Shown: positions 43,487-51,116 of the stretch, piece by piece
Numbering within the stretch: the stretch's first letter is position 1
Layout: each line of letters starts with the position of its first letter
Origin: Dongia_B soli
Lineage (GTDB): Bacteria > Pseudomonadota > Alphaproteobacteria > Dongiales > Dongiaceae
NCBI RefSeq assembly: GCF_034044715.1
Contig: NZ_JAXCLW010000002.1
Coordinates: 1-64,000, forward strand
DNA length: 64,000 nt
Direction: 5' to 3'
Position numbers and translations under genes: made by a program
Notes under the pieces: model-generated
What the model saw: only the letters and a program-made list of their open reading frames with translations
The model's database searches: none
Told to the model about the DNA's origin: nothing

Positions 43487-44260
43487 TCACGATGCATCGT
43501 GAAAAATGATGCCGAGTGTATGACGGTGGCCACTGCGCAACCGGCTCACGCCATGCCGCATCTGTACACGATAGCTTCCCTTGGTTCCTTGTGCGGGGCG
43601 ATGACGAACGGCGAAAACGACTGCATCTCCCTGGCGCAAGGAAACGACTTCCGCACGCGATTGCATGCGTGGCCGTTGTTCCGTCAGAACAAATTCTCCG
43701 CCGGTAAAGTCTTCCCCAGGTGTCGAAAGCAGCACAGCGATTTGCAGCGGAAACACCAGATCCCCATAGATATCCTGATGCAGGCAATTGTAGTCGTCGG
43801 CTTCGTATTGTAGCAGCAAAGGCGTCGGGCGCGTCTGCCCCGCGGCATGACATCGCTCGATGAAAGCCGCATGTTCGGGAGGAAAGCGCGGCTCCAGCTT
43901 CATCGCCGCCTGCCAGCGATTGGCGATCGGTGCCAGATAGGGATAGGCCTCGTCTCTAAGTGTCGCGACGATAGGGGGGAGGGGGTATTCGAAATATTTA
44001 TATTCACCCTTGCCGAAGCCATGGCGACCCATTTGTATCCGGCTGCGAAAGAGCGTGTCGTCGGGATAGAGCTGCCGCAATGTGCGGCAAGTGACTGATG
44101 GAAGCAGCGATTCGATGATCGCGCAGCCATAACGATCCAATTCATCTTCCAACCGCTTCCAGTCGCAAGAAGCCAGGCGTTCCGACAGATGCGCCACCGC
44201 GCGGTCGAGAGGAGAAGCGGGAGGATCTACTGCCCGTTTCGGCGTAGTTTCAGGCCGCAT
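43487..44260 (-). CDS. 2OG-Fe(II) oxygenase
   Basis: 257 residues from the ATG at 44260, with GGAG 7 nt upstream. A double-stranded beta-helix dioxygenase: iron ligands in NCLHQDIYGDLVFPLQ (His-x-Asp), a further His in MRHGVSRL, and a C-terminal RHTLGIIFHDAS segment with the 2-oxoglutarate Arg. The family includes hydroxylases of proteins and small molecules. Genes of this type are often seen beside alkB, which suggests a role linked to alkylation damage, but the substrate is unknown. alkB follows 5 bp downstream. Confidence 0.85.
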   Translation of the reverse strand: MRPETTPKRAVDPPASPLDRAVAHLSERLASCDWKRLEDELDRYGCAIIESLLPSVTCRTLRQLYPDDTLFRSRIQMGRHGFGKGEYKYFEYPLPPIVATLRDEAYPYLAPIANRWQAAMKLEPRFPPEHAAFIERCHAAGQTRPTPLLLQYEADDYNCLHQDIYGDLVFPLQIAVLLSTPGEDFTGGEFVLTEQRPRMQSRAEVVSLRQGDAVVFAVRHRPAQGTKGSYRVQMRHGVSRLRSGHRHTLGIIFHDAS

Positions 44261-44351
44261 CGCAAGGCTCCGATGTTGGTGATCGATACCAACGCAATAT
44301 GGAGACCGGCGGCCCTGATACACTCCGAATCTTGCTGGCGGCTCTATCTGT

Positions 44352-44648
44352 CTAGCCGATCTCATGATCGACGACGCGCCGCTCGGCGGTCATGGCACCA
44401 ATCTCAGGTTTCATCGCCGCATGGAGTGGATGGCGCTGATAGGCTTCCAGAGCATCGGCATCGGGGAATTCGGAAAGCAAGACGACATCGGCCGACGTGT
44501 CGCTCCGACTGAAATCGATGCCCACCTCAATTTTGAGCAGGCCAGGGACACGGTCGCGCAAGCCTTCCAGTAACTGCTTGATGCGGACGGCATTGCCGGC
44601 CTTGTTCGGTGTATCCTTCAATCTCCACATGACGATGTGGCGAATCAT
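44352..44648 (-). CDS. Dabb (stress-responsive alpha/beta-barrel) family protein
   Basis: 98 residues, one Dabb domain: begins MIRHIVMWRLKD, with LLKIEVGIDFSRSDTSADVVLLSEFPDADALEAYQRHP and a C-terminal VVDHEIG. These small dimeric ferredoxin-like barrels are induced by stress in plants and bacteria; a catalytic role is not established for most. It is 91 bp upstream of the 2OG oxygenase gene and 40 bp after moaA on the same strand, so it could belong to either transcript. Confidence 0.85.
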   Translation of the reverse strand: MIRHIVMWRLKDTPNKAGNAVRIKQLLEGLRDRVPGLLKIEVGIDFSRSDTSADVVLLSEFPDADALEAYQRHPLHAAMKPEIGAMTAERRVVDHEIG

Positions 44649-44688
44649 CGCGATATCCTAACGCGCTGGGATGACGTGCGGCGGGCTA

Positions 44689-45681
44689 TTACCCGCCGGT
44701 CACGCTCATATGACGAGAAACCGCGGGACCTTGATGCCGGCGATCAATGATGAAGTCGTGGCCTTTCGGCTTCCGGGTAATGGCCTCGCGGATCGCCTCA
44801 ATCAGCGTCGCATCGCTCTCGCTCTGGCGCAACGGTGTGCGAAGATCGGCGGCATCGTCTTGGCCGAGGCACATGTAAAGCGTGCCCATACAGGTCAGCC
44901 GCACACGATTGCAGCTTTCACAGAAGTTATGCGTCAGCGGCGTGATAAAGCCGACCCGTTGTCCGGTTTCTTCCACGCGGACATAGCGGGCAGGGCCGCC
45001 GGTGCGTTCCGCGGTGTCCGTCAAGGTCCAGCGCTGCTGTAGCTTGGCGCGCAGCATCGAGATGGGGAAAAACTGATCCAGCCTGTTTTCGCCGCCGATA
45101 TCGCCCATCGGCATCACCTCAATAAAGGTGATGTCATGGCCCTCGCGGCCGGCCCAATCGACGAGATCGAATATCTCCTCGTCATTGACGCCTTTCAGGG
45201 CGACGGTATTGATCTTCACCTTTAAGCCCGCCTGCTTGGCGGCACGCAATCCGTCCAGCACGACGGGCAATTTGCCCCAGCGTGTGATGGCGGTGAACTT
45301 TTCCGGATCCAGCGTATCGATAGAGACATTGACGCGCTTTACCCCGCAACGGGCAAGATCATCGGCATATTTAGCCAATTGGCTGCCGTTGGTGGTGAGG
45401 GTCAATTCATCCAATGCGCCGCTTTTCAGATGCCCCGATAAGCTGCGGATCAATTCCATAATATTCTTGCGGACTAAAGGCTCCCCGCCCGTCAGGCGGA
45501 GCTTACGCACACCCAGGCCGACAAAGGCACTGCATAGGCGGTCCAGCTCTTCCAATGTCAGGACTTCCGCCTTGGGCAGGAACGTCATGTCTTCCGCCAT
45601 GCAATAAATGCAGCGAAAGTCGCAGCGGTCCGTGACGGAGACGCGCAAATAGGAGATGGTTCGGCCGAATGGATCTATCAT
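44689..45681 (-). CDS. moaA: GTP 3',8-cyclase MoaA
   Basis: 330 residues from the ATG at 45681. A radical-SAM enzyme: CDFRCIYC (CxxxCxxC) near the N-terminus, KLRLTGGEPL, and the C-terminal second cluster C-x2-C-x13-C (FCESCNRVRLTCMG...C). It ends in the Gly-Gly pair needed for activity (SVTGG). It converts GTP to the first molybdopterin intermediate in the cytoplasm. It is divergent from mobA across 93 bp, so both Mo-cofactor genes may share a regulatory region. An upstream start at 45744 is less likely. Confidence 0.95.
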   Translation of the reverse strand: MIDPFGRTISYLRVSVTDRCDFRCIYCMAEDMTFLPKAEVLTLEELDRLCSAFVGLGVRKLRLTGGEPLVRKNIMELIRSLSGHLKSGALDELTLTTNGSQLAKYADDLARCGVKRVNVSIDTLDPEKFTAITRWGKLPVVLDGLRAAKQAGLKVKINTVALKGVNDEEIFDLVDWAGREGHDITFIEVMPMGDIGGENRLDQFFPISMLRAKLQQRWTLTDTAERTGGPARYVRVEETGQRVGFITPLTHNFCESCNRVRLTCMGTLYMCLGQDDAADLRTPLRQSESDATLIEAIREAITRKPKGHDFIIDRRHQGPAVSRHMSVTGG

Positions 45682-45774
45682 GTTTCTCAATATAGATAGT
45701 CCCGGGGCAGATTTCTTCCCCAAAACGACATCCATCTGCGCCAAGATGGCGCTGTAAGCGCCTTGGGAAGAATC

Positions 45775-46401
45775 ATGCAGATCAACGAGTTGCGGCCTTG
45801 TATCGGTATTTTGCTGGCAGGCGGACTGGCCCGGCGGCTCGGCGGGGGCGATAAGGGACTGTTGGAAATTGGCGGCCGTTCGATCCTAGAACGCACCATC
45901 GCTTGTTTGATGCCGCAGCTCGACAGCCTTGTTCTGAATGCCAATGGCGATCCGGCGCGGTTTGCCGCCTTTGGTATTCCCGTGGCGAGCGACCGGATCG
46001 CCGGCTTTCCGGGACCGCTGGCAGGCCTGCTGACAGGGATGGAATGGGCGGCCGAGCGCTATCCCCTTTGCCGCTGGGTCCTGACGGCGCCGACCGATTG
46101 CCCCTTTTTGCCGGCCGATCTCGTCGCCAGACTAGCTGAGGCGTCTGATGAGCGAACTGAAGTTGCCATGGCCCGTAGTTCAGGCCGGCAGCATCCGGTT
46201 GTGGGCCTCTGGCGCATCGATTTACGGGAGAAATTGCGAGCGGCTCTGGTCGAGGAAGGACTAAGAAAGGTCGGCGATTGGACCGATCGTTGCAAATCGA
46301 TCGTCGTCGACTTCGAGACGACGCCGTGCGATCCGTTCTTCAACGTGAACACGCCAGAGGACCTAGCCCTGGCGGAGCGGCTGATAAGCGCCGGCAGTTG
46401 A
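45775..46401 (+). CDS. mobA: Molybdenum cofactor guanylyltransferase MobA
   Basis: 208 residues from the ATG at 45775, with GGAAG upstream. Nucleotidyltransferase signature ILLAGGLARRLGGGDKGLLEIGG at the N-terminus, SDRIAGFPGPLAGLLTGMEWA, and TAPTDCPFLPADLV with the metal-binding Asp. It attaches GMP to Mo-molybdopterin to make the MGD cofactor of DMSO-reductase-family enzymes, such as the oxidoreductase at 31939-33975. It is distinct from the MocA-type fusion at 2492-4120, which presumably uses CTP. A probable terminator follows. Confidence 0.93.
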   Translation: MQINELRPCIGILLAGGLARRLGGGDKGLLEIGGRSILERTIACLMPQLDSLVLNANGDPARFAAFGIPVASDRIAGFPGPLAGLLTGMEWAAERYPLCRWVLTAPTDCPFLPADLVARLAEASDERTEVAMARSSGRQHPVVGLWRIDLREKLRAALVEEGLRKVGDWTDRCKSIVVDFETTPCDPFFNVNTPEDLALAERLISAGS

Positions 46402-46403
46402 CC

Positions 46404-46439
46404 AGACAGGCGCCATCCAATGCCAGATGGCGCCTGTTT
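46404..46439. terminator. Bidirectional terminator between mobA and ridA
   Basis: ACAGGCGCCATC (46406-46417) and GATGGCGCCTGT (46426-46437) are perfect 12-bp arms around an 8-nt loop, 4 bp after the mobA stop, followed by TTG on the plus strand. It lies between convergent genes. The T-run is short. Confidence 0.75.
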
Positions 46440-46483
46440 GAAGAACGTCTATTAGCCGGACAGTTTGACCATCGGCCGGCCGA

Positions 46484-46834
46484 TCAGCGGGCTGCGGTCA
46501 CAACGATTTCGACCTTCCACTTCGGATCGGCCAATTTCGCTTCCACCGTGGCGCGGGCCGGCGCTTGGCCCTTCGGGACCCATTCTCCCCAGGCTTTGTT
46601 CATCTCGGCGAAGGTCGAGATGTCGGAAAGGAAGATCTGCGTGCGCAAAAGCTTGGTTTTGTCGGAACCGGCCTCGGCCAGAACCGCATCGATCTGTTTC
46701 AGGATGTTCTTGGTCTGCTCATAGACCGAAGGCGAAACCGGTTCTTCGGCGACAGTGCCGGCAAGATAAACTGTGTCGCCGTGGATGACGGCATCAGCAA
46801 TAAGAGACGGGTCACCGAGACGCTTGATCGACAT
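46484..46834 (-). CDS. RidA/YjgF/YER057c-family protein
   Basis: 116 residues from the ATG at 46834, with GAGG upstream. A single Rid domain: TVYLAGTVAEEPVSPSVYEQTKNILKQIDAVLAEAGSDKTKLLRTQIFLSDISTFAEMN, and APARATVEAKLADPKWKVEIVVTAAR with the conserved Arg needed for imine hydrolysis. RidA-type proteins hydrolyse reactive enamines and imines from PLP enzymes. The N-terminus is not the canonical RidA start, so it is probably one of the Rid2-7 subgroups. Monocistronic, convergent with mobA. Confidence 0.85.
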   Translation of the reverse strand: MSIKRLGDPSLIADAVIHGDTVYLAGTVAEEPVSPSVYEQTKNILKQIDAVLAEAGSDKTKLLRTQIFLSDISTFAEMNKAWGEWVPKGQAPARATVEAKLADPKWKVEIVVTAAR

Positions 46835-46978
46835 GCAAACCTCATTCACTTTTTGGTTACGAAGGACGGGATTATGTCTTCTCCGATACGCGCCGGAAAG
46901 GGTTGTTTCGGCGGAATACAAAGGCTTGGCACACTCCCGCGCCCTTAATAGACCTTATCAGCTACGAGAGCAAAACTA

Positions 46979-47037
46979 TTGCCAGTTGCAGGGAGAGTGA
47001 CCCTATAATCGAGCGTTAGGGGTGTGTTGGGTCACTC
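46979..47037 (+). promoter_or_regulatory. Promoter with inverted repeat flanking the -10 box, upstream of the small lipoprotein
   Basis: TTGCCA (46979-46984) with a long 19-bp spacer precedes a consensus TATAAT (47004-47009). The -10 box is flanked by perfect 9-bp inverted arms GAGTGACCC (46995-47003) and GGGTCACTC (47029-47037), possible operator half-sites. Confidence 0.55.
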
Positions 47038-47056
47038 ATGTGAGAGGGGAGTTCCG

Positions 47057-47227
47057 ATGCATAAAACCTTGATCAACTTGGCGGTCCTTGGCGGCCTCTT
47101 GCTGTTGAGCGCCTGTGCCGACAGCCGGATTTTCGACACCAATTGCAGTGGGAACGGTAAGATTTCCAATCCGGAATATTGCACCAAATTCCTGCACCCG
47201 GTTGCAGGCCCCTGGGCCGTTAAGTAA
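47057..47227 (+). CDS. Small lipoprotein
   Basis: 56 residues, start ATG 47057 after a strong GAGAGGGGAG site. The signal sequence LINLAVLGGLLLLSAC ends in a lipobox Cys20. The mature part of about 36 residues has two further cysteines (DTNCSGNG, NPEYCTKF) that may pair. The family is unknown to me; similar short alphaproteobacterial lipoproteins occur but without assigned role. It is monocistronic with its own promoter, followed by a GC-rich hairpin. Confidence 0.75.
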   Translation: MHKTLINLAVLGGLLLLSACADSRIFDTNCSGNGKISNPEYCTKFLHPVAGPWAVK

Positions 47228-47593
47228 AAGCCCGGTAAGAAAGCGCCAAACATCATTGTTTGCCGGAATTGTGAAGGCGGCGGCCACGATGGGGGCTGCC
47301 GCCATTCGCATCTCCCTGTCGCGCTGAACCGGTGCGCGCCGAGCTCCGGCGAAATCCGCATTGATCGGCGTATTTTGAAAGCTGGCACGCACTTTGCTCT
47401 ATCTGTCTTAGAAATGAGCAACGAAGGTGCCCGAAATGCGGCTTTGGCCGGAAGATAAGGGATTAAGCGCGACGAGGACGGCAGTTTTTGCCGGTCAGGA
47501 GACGTCCTGGCCGTATGAACTTTGCCGGCTTCTGGTGCTTTTTCCATTGCAGCTTCCGGGCGGCCGGCAGCGGGGTTACCGGGGGGAAGGGTC
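47228..47593. other. 366-bp gap between the small lipoprotein and the transglycosylase genes
   Basis: No convincing gene. It holds a GC-rich hairpin (GGCGGCGGCC at 47276-47285 with GGCTGCCGCC at 47294-47303, one G-U pair) shortly after the lipoprotein stop, a possible terminator lacking a U-tract. The remainder probably contains the promoter of the transglycosylase gene, which I cannot pinpoint. Confidence 0.5.
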
Positions 47594-48628
47594 ATGAACA
47601 CCGCATGGCTACAGACCTTAATGGCGGGCCCGACCCCGCTAACGGGCGCCTCCATTGCCAATAACAGCCCCCATGCTTCCCATAGCCTGCACCGCTCCAG
47701 CCGCAATATGGCTGCGAGCAACACCCATGGCATCCAGCCGGATGTGGTCGCCTCGATCAAACAGGCCAGCGTGTCGACCGGGGTGGATTTCTCCTTCCTG
47801 ATGGCCCAGGCGGCCCGGGAAAGCAGTTTTGATCCCAATGCCAAGGCGAAGACCAGCACGGCGCACGGGCTCTACCAGTTTGTCGAACAGACCTGGCTGT
47901 CGGTTTTGAAGGATCACGGAGCCGAATACGGCTATGGCAATCTGGCGTCTCAGATCAAGACCGACAGCAGCGGCCGCATGGTCGTCAAGGATCCGGCGGT
48001 TCGGAAGGAAATCCTGAATCTGCGGCGGGATCCGCAGCTTTCGTCGCAGATGGCCGCGGAACATGCCGCCGACAACCAGGCGAAGATGGAGAAGAAGCTT
48101 GGGCGCGAAGTGACCGGTACGGATCTGTATCTGGCGCATTTCCTCGGTGTTCAAGGCGCGTTGAAATTCCTGAGAAACATGAAGAGCGATCCATCGGTGG
48201 CCGCGGCCGATCTCTTTCCCTCGGCCGCCGATGCCAATAACAAAGTTTTCTACAAAGCCGATGGCACGCCGAAATCCCTCAGCGAGATCTATAATAATTT
48301 CGGCAAGAAGATAAATGCGGACATGGCTGCTTACCGCGATCTCAATGTGCCGACGGACGCCACCGATCTCGCGCAGCTGCAAACGAAGAATCCGGCGGCG
48401 CAACTTGCGCAGCTGTTCAATAGCGACGGTGATGATCGGCATGGCGCGCTCGCCGGCAATCGCGCGGTTTTCGGACAGACCAATCCGGGCGGCGTGCTGT
48501 CGCCTATGATGCTGATGACTTTGGCCGGTTTGCCGACGGCGGACGAGACGGATTCGACTTCCCGTCCATCCGACAATCATGAGAAACAGCGCTGGCTTCA
48601 GGGCGGGATCGCGTCACTGGTCGGTTAG
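47594..48628 (+). CDS. Lytic transglycosylase (SLT domain) protein
   Basis: 344 residues from the ATG at 47594, preceded by GGGGGAAGG. The lysozyme-like domain (about residues 55-170) has the catalytic Glu in QAARESSFDP, then HGLYQFVEQTWL (GLYQF is the typical second block), and YLAHFLGVQGALKFL. The N-terminal 45 residues are Ser/His/Asn-rich, without a clear signal peptide. The C-terminal half is low-complexity. These enzymes cleave peptidoglycan to 1,6-anhydromuropeptides, often to open space for flagella or secretion machines, but no such genes are nearby. The export route is unclear. Confidence 0.8.
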   Translation: MNTAWLQTLMAGPTPLTGASIANNSPHASHSLHRSSRNMAASNTHGIQPDVVASIKQASVSTGVDFSFLMAQAARESSFDPNAKAKTSTAHGLYQFVEQTWLSVLKDHGAEYGYGNLASQIKTDSSGRMVVKDPAVRKEILNLRRDPQLSSQMAAEHAADNQAKMEKKLGREVTGTDLYLAHFLGVQGALKFLRNMKSDPSVAAADLFPSAADANNKVFYKADGTPKSLSEIYNNFGKKINADMAAYRDLNVPTDATDLAQLQTKNPAAQLAQLFNSDGDDRHGALAGNRAVFGQTNPGGVLSPMMLMTLAGLPTADETDSTSRPSDNHEKQRWLQGGIASLVG

Positions 48629-48856
48629 CTTTCTAATTACCGCTCATTAAATTACCGCTCGGTTACCTGCCCGTACCGGTTTCTTCCAATTCACCGGCCT
48701 ATTTCACGTGCCGGATTCGTCTCTCTTCAAGTCTCGCCTCACTTCGACTTTCATCTCACCGCCGTTCCGACACGACATGCGAGTCGCACCGGCACGCACC
48801 TGACGGCGTCATTTCGCCAGAACCATTCGGGAAGCAATCTGAGATGGAGACAATGT

Positions 48857-49834
48857 ATGTTGAACGAGTCGATCAAGGGCAGGAGCCTCATTACATTGGA
48901 GGATCTTTCCACCGGCCAAATTCAAGAATTGATCAACGACGCGATCTTGCGCAAGCAGATGAAGCGCAACCGTGTCTTCCCACGCAAGCTGCAGAACTAC
49001 AATATAGGTTTGGTCTTTTTGCGGCCGTCTTGCCGCACGCGGGCGTCCTTCATGGTGGCCGCGACCGATGAAGGCGCGCATCCTCATGTTTTTGCTGCCG
49101 AAGAATTGCGCTTTGGCAGCGGCGAAAGCGTCAAGGATATCGCTCGGGTCTTGGGGCGCTTGTTCGATGGCATCGCCATTCGCAGTCATGAAACAACACT
49201 CATCGAGGAAGTCGCAGCATACGCCGGTGTTCCGGTGTGGAATGCAATGAGCAATCAGCACCACCCGACGCAAGTCCTCGCTGATCTAATGACAATCAAG
49301 GAGAATGGAATCGATTTGAGCGGCGCTACCGTCGCTTATGTCGGGCATGGCCGTGGAAATGTCGTCGTCTCATTGATGGCGGCTGCTGCGAAGATGGGAA
49401 TCGACTTGCGGCTTGTCACGCCACCCGGTACCGAACCGGAACCTGAACTTGTCTCCCGACTGTTCGGCCCCGCCAAACATCCTATGTCTCGGCTGATTGT
49501 GACGGACGAACCGGAAGAGGGATTGGATAACGCCCAGGTCGTCTATGGCGATATGTGGGTTTACATGGATACCGGTGAGGATATTGCTGCTTTGACCGAC
49601 GGCTTCCGCAATTATCGCATCACGCGGCATATGATGCGGATGACAGGTCGCAACGACACCATCCTGCTGCATTGCTTGCCCTCGCAGCATAACCTGGAGA
49701 CCGCCTTCGCCCGCGCCCATCCTTACGCGATGGATACGGAAGATGCTGTCTTTGAAGGGCCGCGGAATCGGGCCTTTGATCAGGCGGAAAACCGAATGCA
49801 CACGATCAAAGCTTTGATGCTCGCCACCATATAG
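48857..49834 (+). CDS. Carbamoyltransferase family protein, divergent ornithine carbamoyltransferase paralogue
   Basis: 325 residues, start ATG 48857 with GGAGA 6 nt upstream. Aspartate/ornithine carbamoyltransferase fold: carbamoyl-phosphate loop SCRTR at 58-62 (usually STRTR), HPTQVLADLMT at 136-146, HCLP at 272-275, and a C-terminal FDQAENRMHTIKALM. The ornithine-binding SMG loop (normally D-x-W-x-SMG) reads DMWVYMDTG at 232-240, and the second-domain VGDGNNV motif reads VGHGRGNVV. This suggests a carbamoyltransferase with another acceptor or reduced activity. It is a stand-alone gene; no arginine-pathway genes adjoin it. Confidence 0.85.
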   Translation: MLNESIKGRSLITLEDLSTGQIQELINDAILRKQMKRNRVFPRKLQNYNIGLVFLRPSCRTRASFMVAATDEGAHPHVFAAEELRFGSGESVKDIARVLGRLFDGIAIRSHETTLIEEVAAYAGVPVWNAMSNQHHPTQVLADLMTIKENGIDLSGATVAYVGHGRGNVVVSLMAAAAKMGIDLRLVTPPGTEPEPELVSRLFGPAKHPMSRLIVTDEPEEGLDNAQVVYGDMWVYMDTGEDIAALTDGFRNYRITRHMMRMTGRNDTILLHCLPSQHNLETAFARAHPYAMDTEDAVFEGPRNRAFDQAENRMHTIKALMLATI

Positions 49835-49852
49835 GAACACAAACCGGTCAGT

Positions 49853-49877
49853 ATCCGCCCTGGCGGTTGGGGCGGAT
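49853..49877 (+). repeat. Inverted repeat after the carbamoyltransferase gene
   Basis: ATCCGCCC (49853-49860) and GGGCGGAT (49870-49877) form a perfect 8-bp stem with a 9-nt loop, 19 bp after the stop. No U-tract follows, so terminator function is uncertain. Confidence 0.4.
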
Positions 49878-49930
49878 CGCTGGCTGGCCTAGGACCGGAG
49901 ACCGAAGAAGGGGAAACAAGGGGGCCCAAG

Positions 49931-50398
49931 CTAACGATCGGGCGCAATGTTGGGCAGCATCACGTCGATGATCATATTCACATTCATGCCATCTGCCGAT
50001 AGAGGCAGGAGCAAGCCCTCGACCTGATAATGGCGGCTGTCCCAGACTTCATCGTCGAGATAAAAATGCGGGTGCTTCGTGTCGATGATCTGTTCATAGG
50101 CTTGCTGCGTGACCTCGCGGTAATCCTGCAGAGGAATTTCGTCCACGAATCGGCCGGTCAGTTCGATGCCGCTGACGCCAACGCAATTCGATCCATCCAC
50201 GCGGAAGCGAAAGCGGGGATGCGGCGCGTGCACGACTTCCGCCAAGCAAAGATAGCCGAGGCAAAAAGAGAGATCGACAGGGTCAATATCGCTTCGCGCG
50301 GGCAGCAATTTCCCTTCTCGTTTAAGATCCCAATAATTGTACATACGCCGGAGGCGCTGGTCGTGAAGCTGATCGACCGAGCGCAAAGGCAAAGCCAT
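49931..50398 (-). CDS. PAS-domain protein (PAS_5-like)
   Basis: 155 residues: a short helical start (RSVDQLHDQRLRRMYNYWDLKREGK) and then a PAS-like fold (DPVDLSFCLGYLCLAEVVHAPHPRFRFRVDGSNCVGVSG, then DYREVTQQAYEQIIDTKHPHFYLDDEVWDSRHYQVEGLLLPLS). Such alphaproteobacterial PAS_5 proteins are single-domain and their ligand or partner is unknown. It reads GGGAGCAGAATTAC just before the ATG. It is divergent from the BON-domain gene across about 300 bp. Confidence 0.75.
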   Translation of the reverse strand: MALPLRSVDQLHDQRLRRMYNYWDLKREGKLLPARSDIDPVDLSFCLGYLCLAEVVHAPHPRFRFRVDGSNCVGVSGIELTGRFVDEIPLQDYREVTQQAYEQIIDTKHPHFYLDDEVWDSRHYQVEGLLLPLSADGMNVNMIIDVMLPNIAPDR

Positions 50399-50700
50399 GT
50401 AATTCTGCTCCCAAGTATCGATCCGTCCAAAGCTGGCGGACCCGTCGCAGTCTAATCGAAACCATTGTCTTTTAAAGGTAGCGAACGCTGCAGCTGCACC
50501 GCATGTTATTGTATTCCCGGAAGGCTGCCAAGTTTCCGTAATACGCGCAAGTCAGCCAGCAGTTGCCGGCTTTAGGCCCACAACCGCCCTATCAACTTGT
50601 TTTGAGGGGAGCAATTCTTGCGGGTATGGGGAACAATCCGAGGCGTAAGCCGTTAATCTTCGAACAAAGGTTGTTGTGAGCACCGATGTGGAGAAGAGAG
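50399..50700. other. 302-bp divergent spacer between PAS and BON genes
   Basis: No open frame of interest. It contains the EcfG-type promoter at 50630-50654 facing the BON gene. I see no other clear signal; the PAS gene promoter is not identifiable by eye. Confidence 0.5.
50630..50654 (+). promoter_or_regulatory. EcfG (general stress sigma factor)-type promoter
   Basis: GGAAC (50630-50634), a 16-bp spacer and CGTT (50651-50654) match the alphaproteobacterial EcfG consensus GGAAC-N16/17-CGTT exactly. It lies 46 bp upstream of the BON-lipoprotein start. Confidence 0.75.
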
Positions 50701-51018
50701 ATGTGGAACATACCTCGCATTCTGCGGATTACCCTGCCGATTGCCGTTATCACTTTGGCGTCCGCCTGTTCCGTCACCTCTGGAGACGAGCGTACCGGGG
50801 AATATATTGATGACGCGACCATCACCACCCAGGTAAAGGCCAAGCTGGCATCCGAAGGCGGCGTTACACTGGCAAATCGCGTCTCCGTCGAAACCATGCA
50901 GGATGTCGTTCAGTTGAGTGGTTTTGTTCCCACCGCTGCGGAGAAGCAGCAAGCCGAAAGTATTGCGATGGGCGTCAAAGGCGTGCGGAGCGTAAAGAAC
51001 AATATTATCGTACAATAG
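50701..51018 (+). CDS. BON-domain lipoprotein (OsmY-like)
   Basis: 105 residues from the ATG at 50701, with GGAG 6 nt upstream. The signal sequence ILRITLPIAVITLASAC ends in a lipobox Cys. A single BON domain fills the rest: DDATITTQVKAKLASEGGVTLANRVSVETMQDVVQLSGFVPTAAEKQQAESIAMGVKGVRSVKNNI. BON proteins bind membranes and are typical envelope-stress and osmotic-stress products. A perfect EcfG-type promoter upstream ties it to the general stress response. A second start at 50686 is possible but lacks a ribosome site. Confidence 0.88.
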   Translation: MWNIPRILRITLPIAVITLASACSVTSGDERTGEYIDDATITTQVKAKLASEGGVTLANRVSVETMQDVVQLSGFVPTAAEKQQAESIAMGVKGVRSVKNNIIVQ

Positions 51019-51023
51019 TCGAG

Positions 51024-51083
51024 GCCGGTAAAATGCTGTGCGGCGTCAATCACGAGGCTTCCTGAAAGCGCCGCACTACCGGC
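51024..51083 (+). repeat. Long imperfect hairpin between BON and AsmA genes
   Basis: An outer stem GCCGGTA/TACCGGC (51024-51030, 51077-51083) is stacked on GTGCGGCG/CGCCGCAC (51038-51045, 51069-51076), 15 pairs in all with one 7-nt bulge and a 23-nt loop. No T-run follows. Confidence 0.55.
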
Positions 51084-51116
51084 AGCTTCGGGTGGCGAGC
51101 TGTTGGGGCATGACCT

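Noticed and set aside
46940..46970. Sigma54 (-24/-12) promoter, from TTGGCAC
   Set aside because: The downstream -12 TTGC element is missing at the needed spacing.
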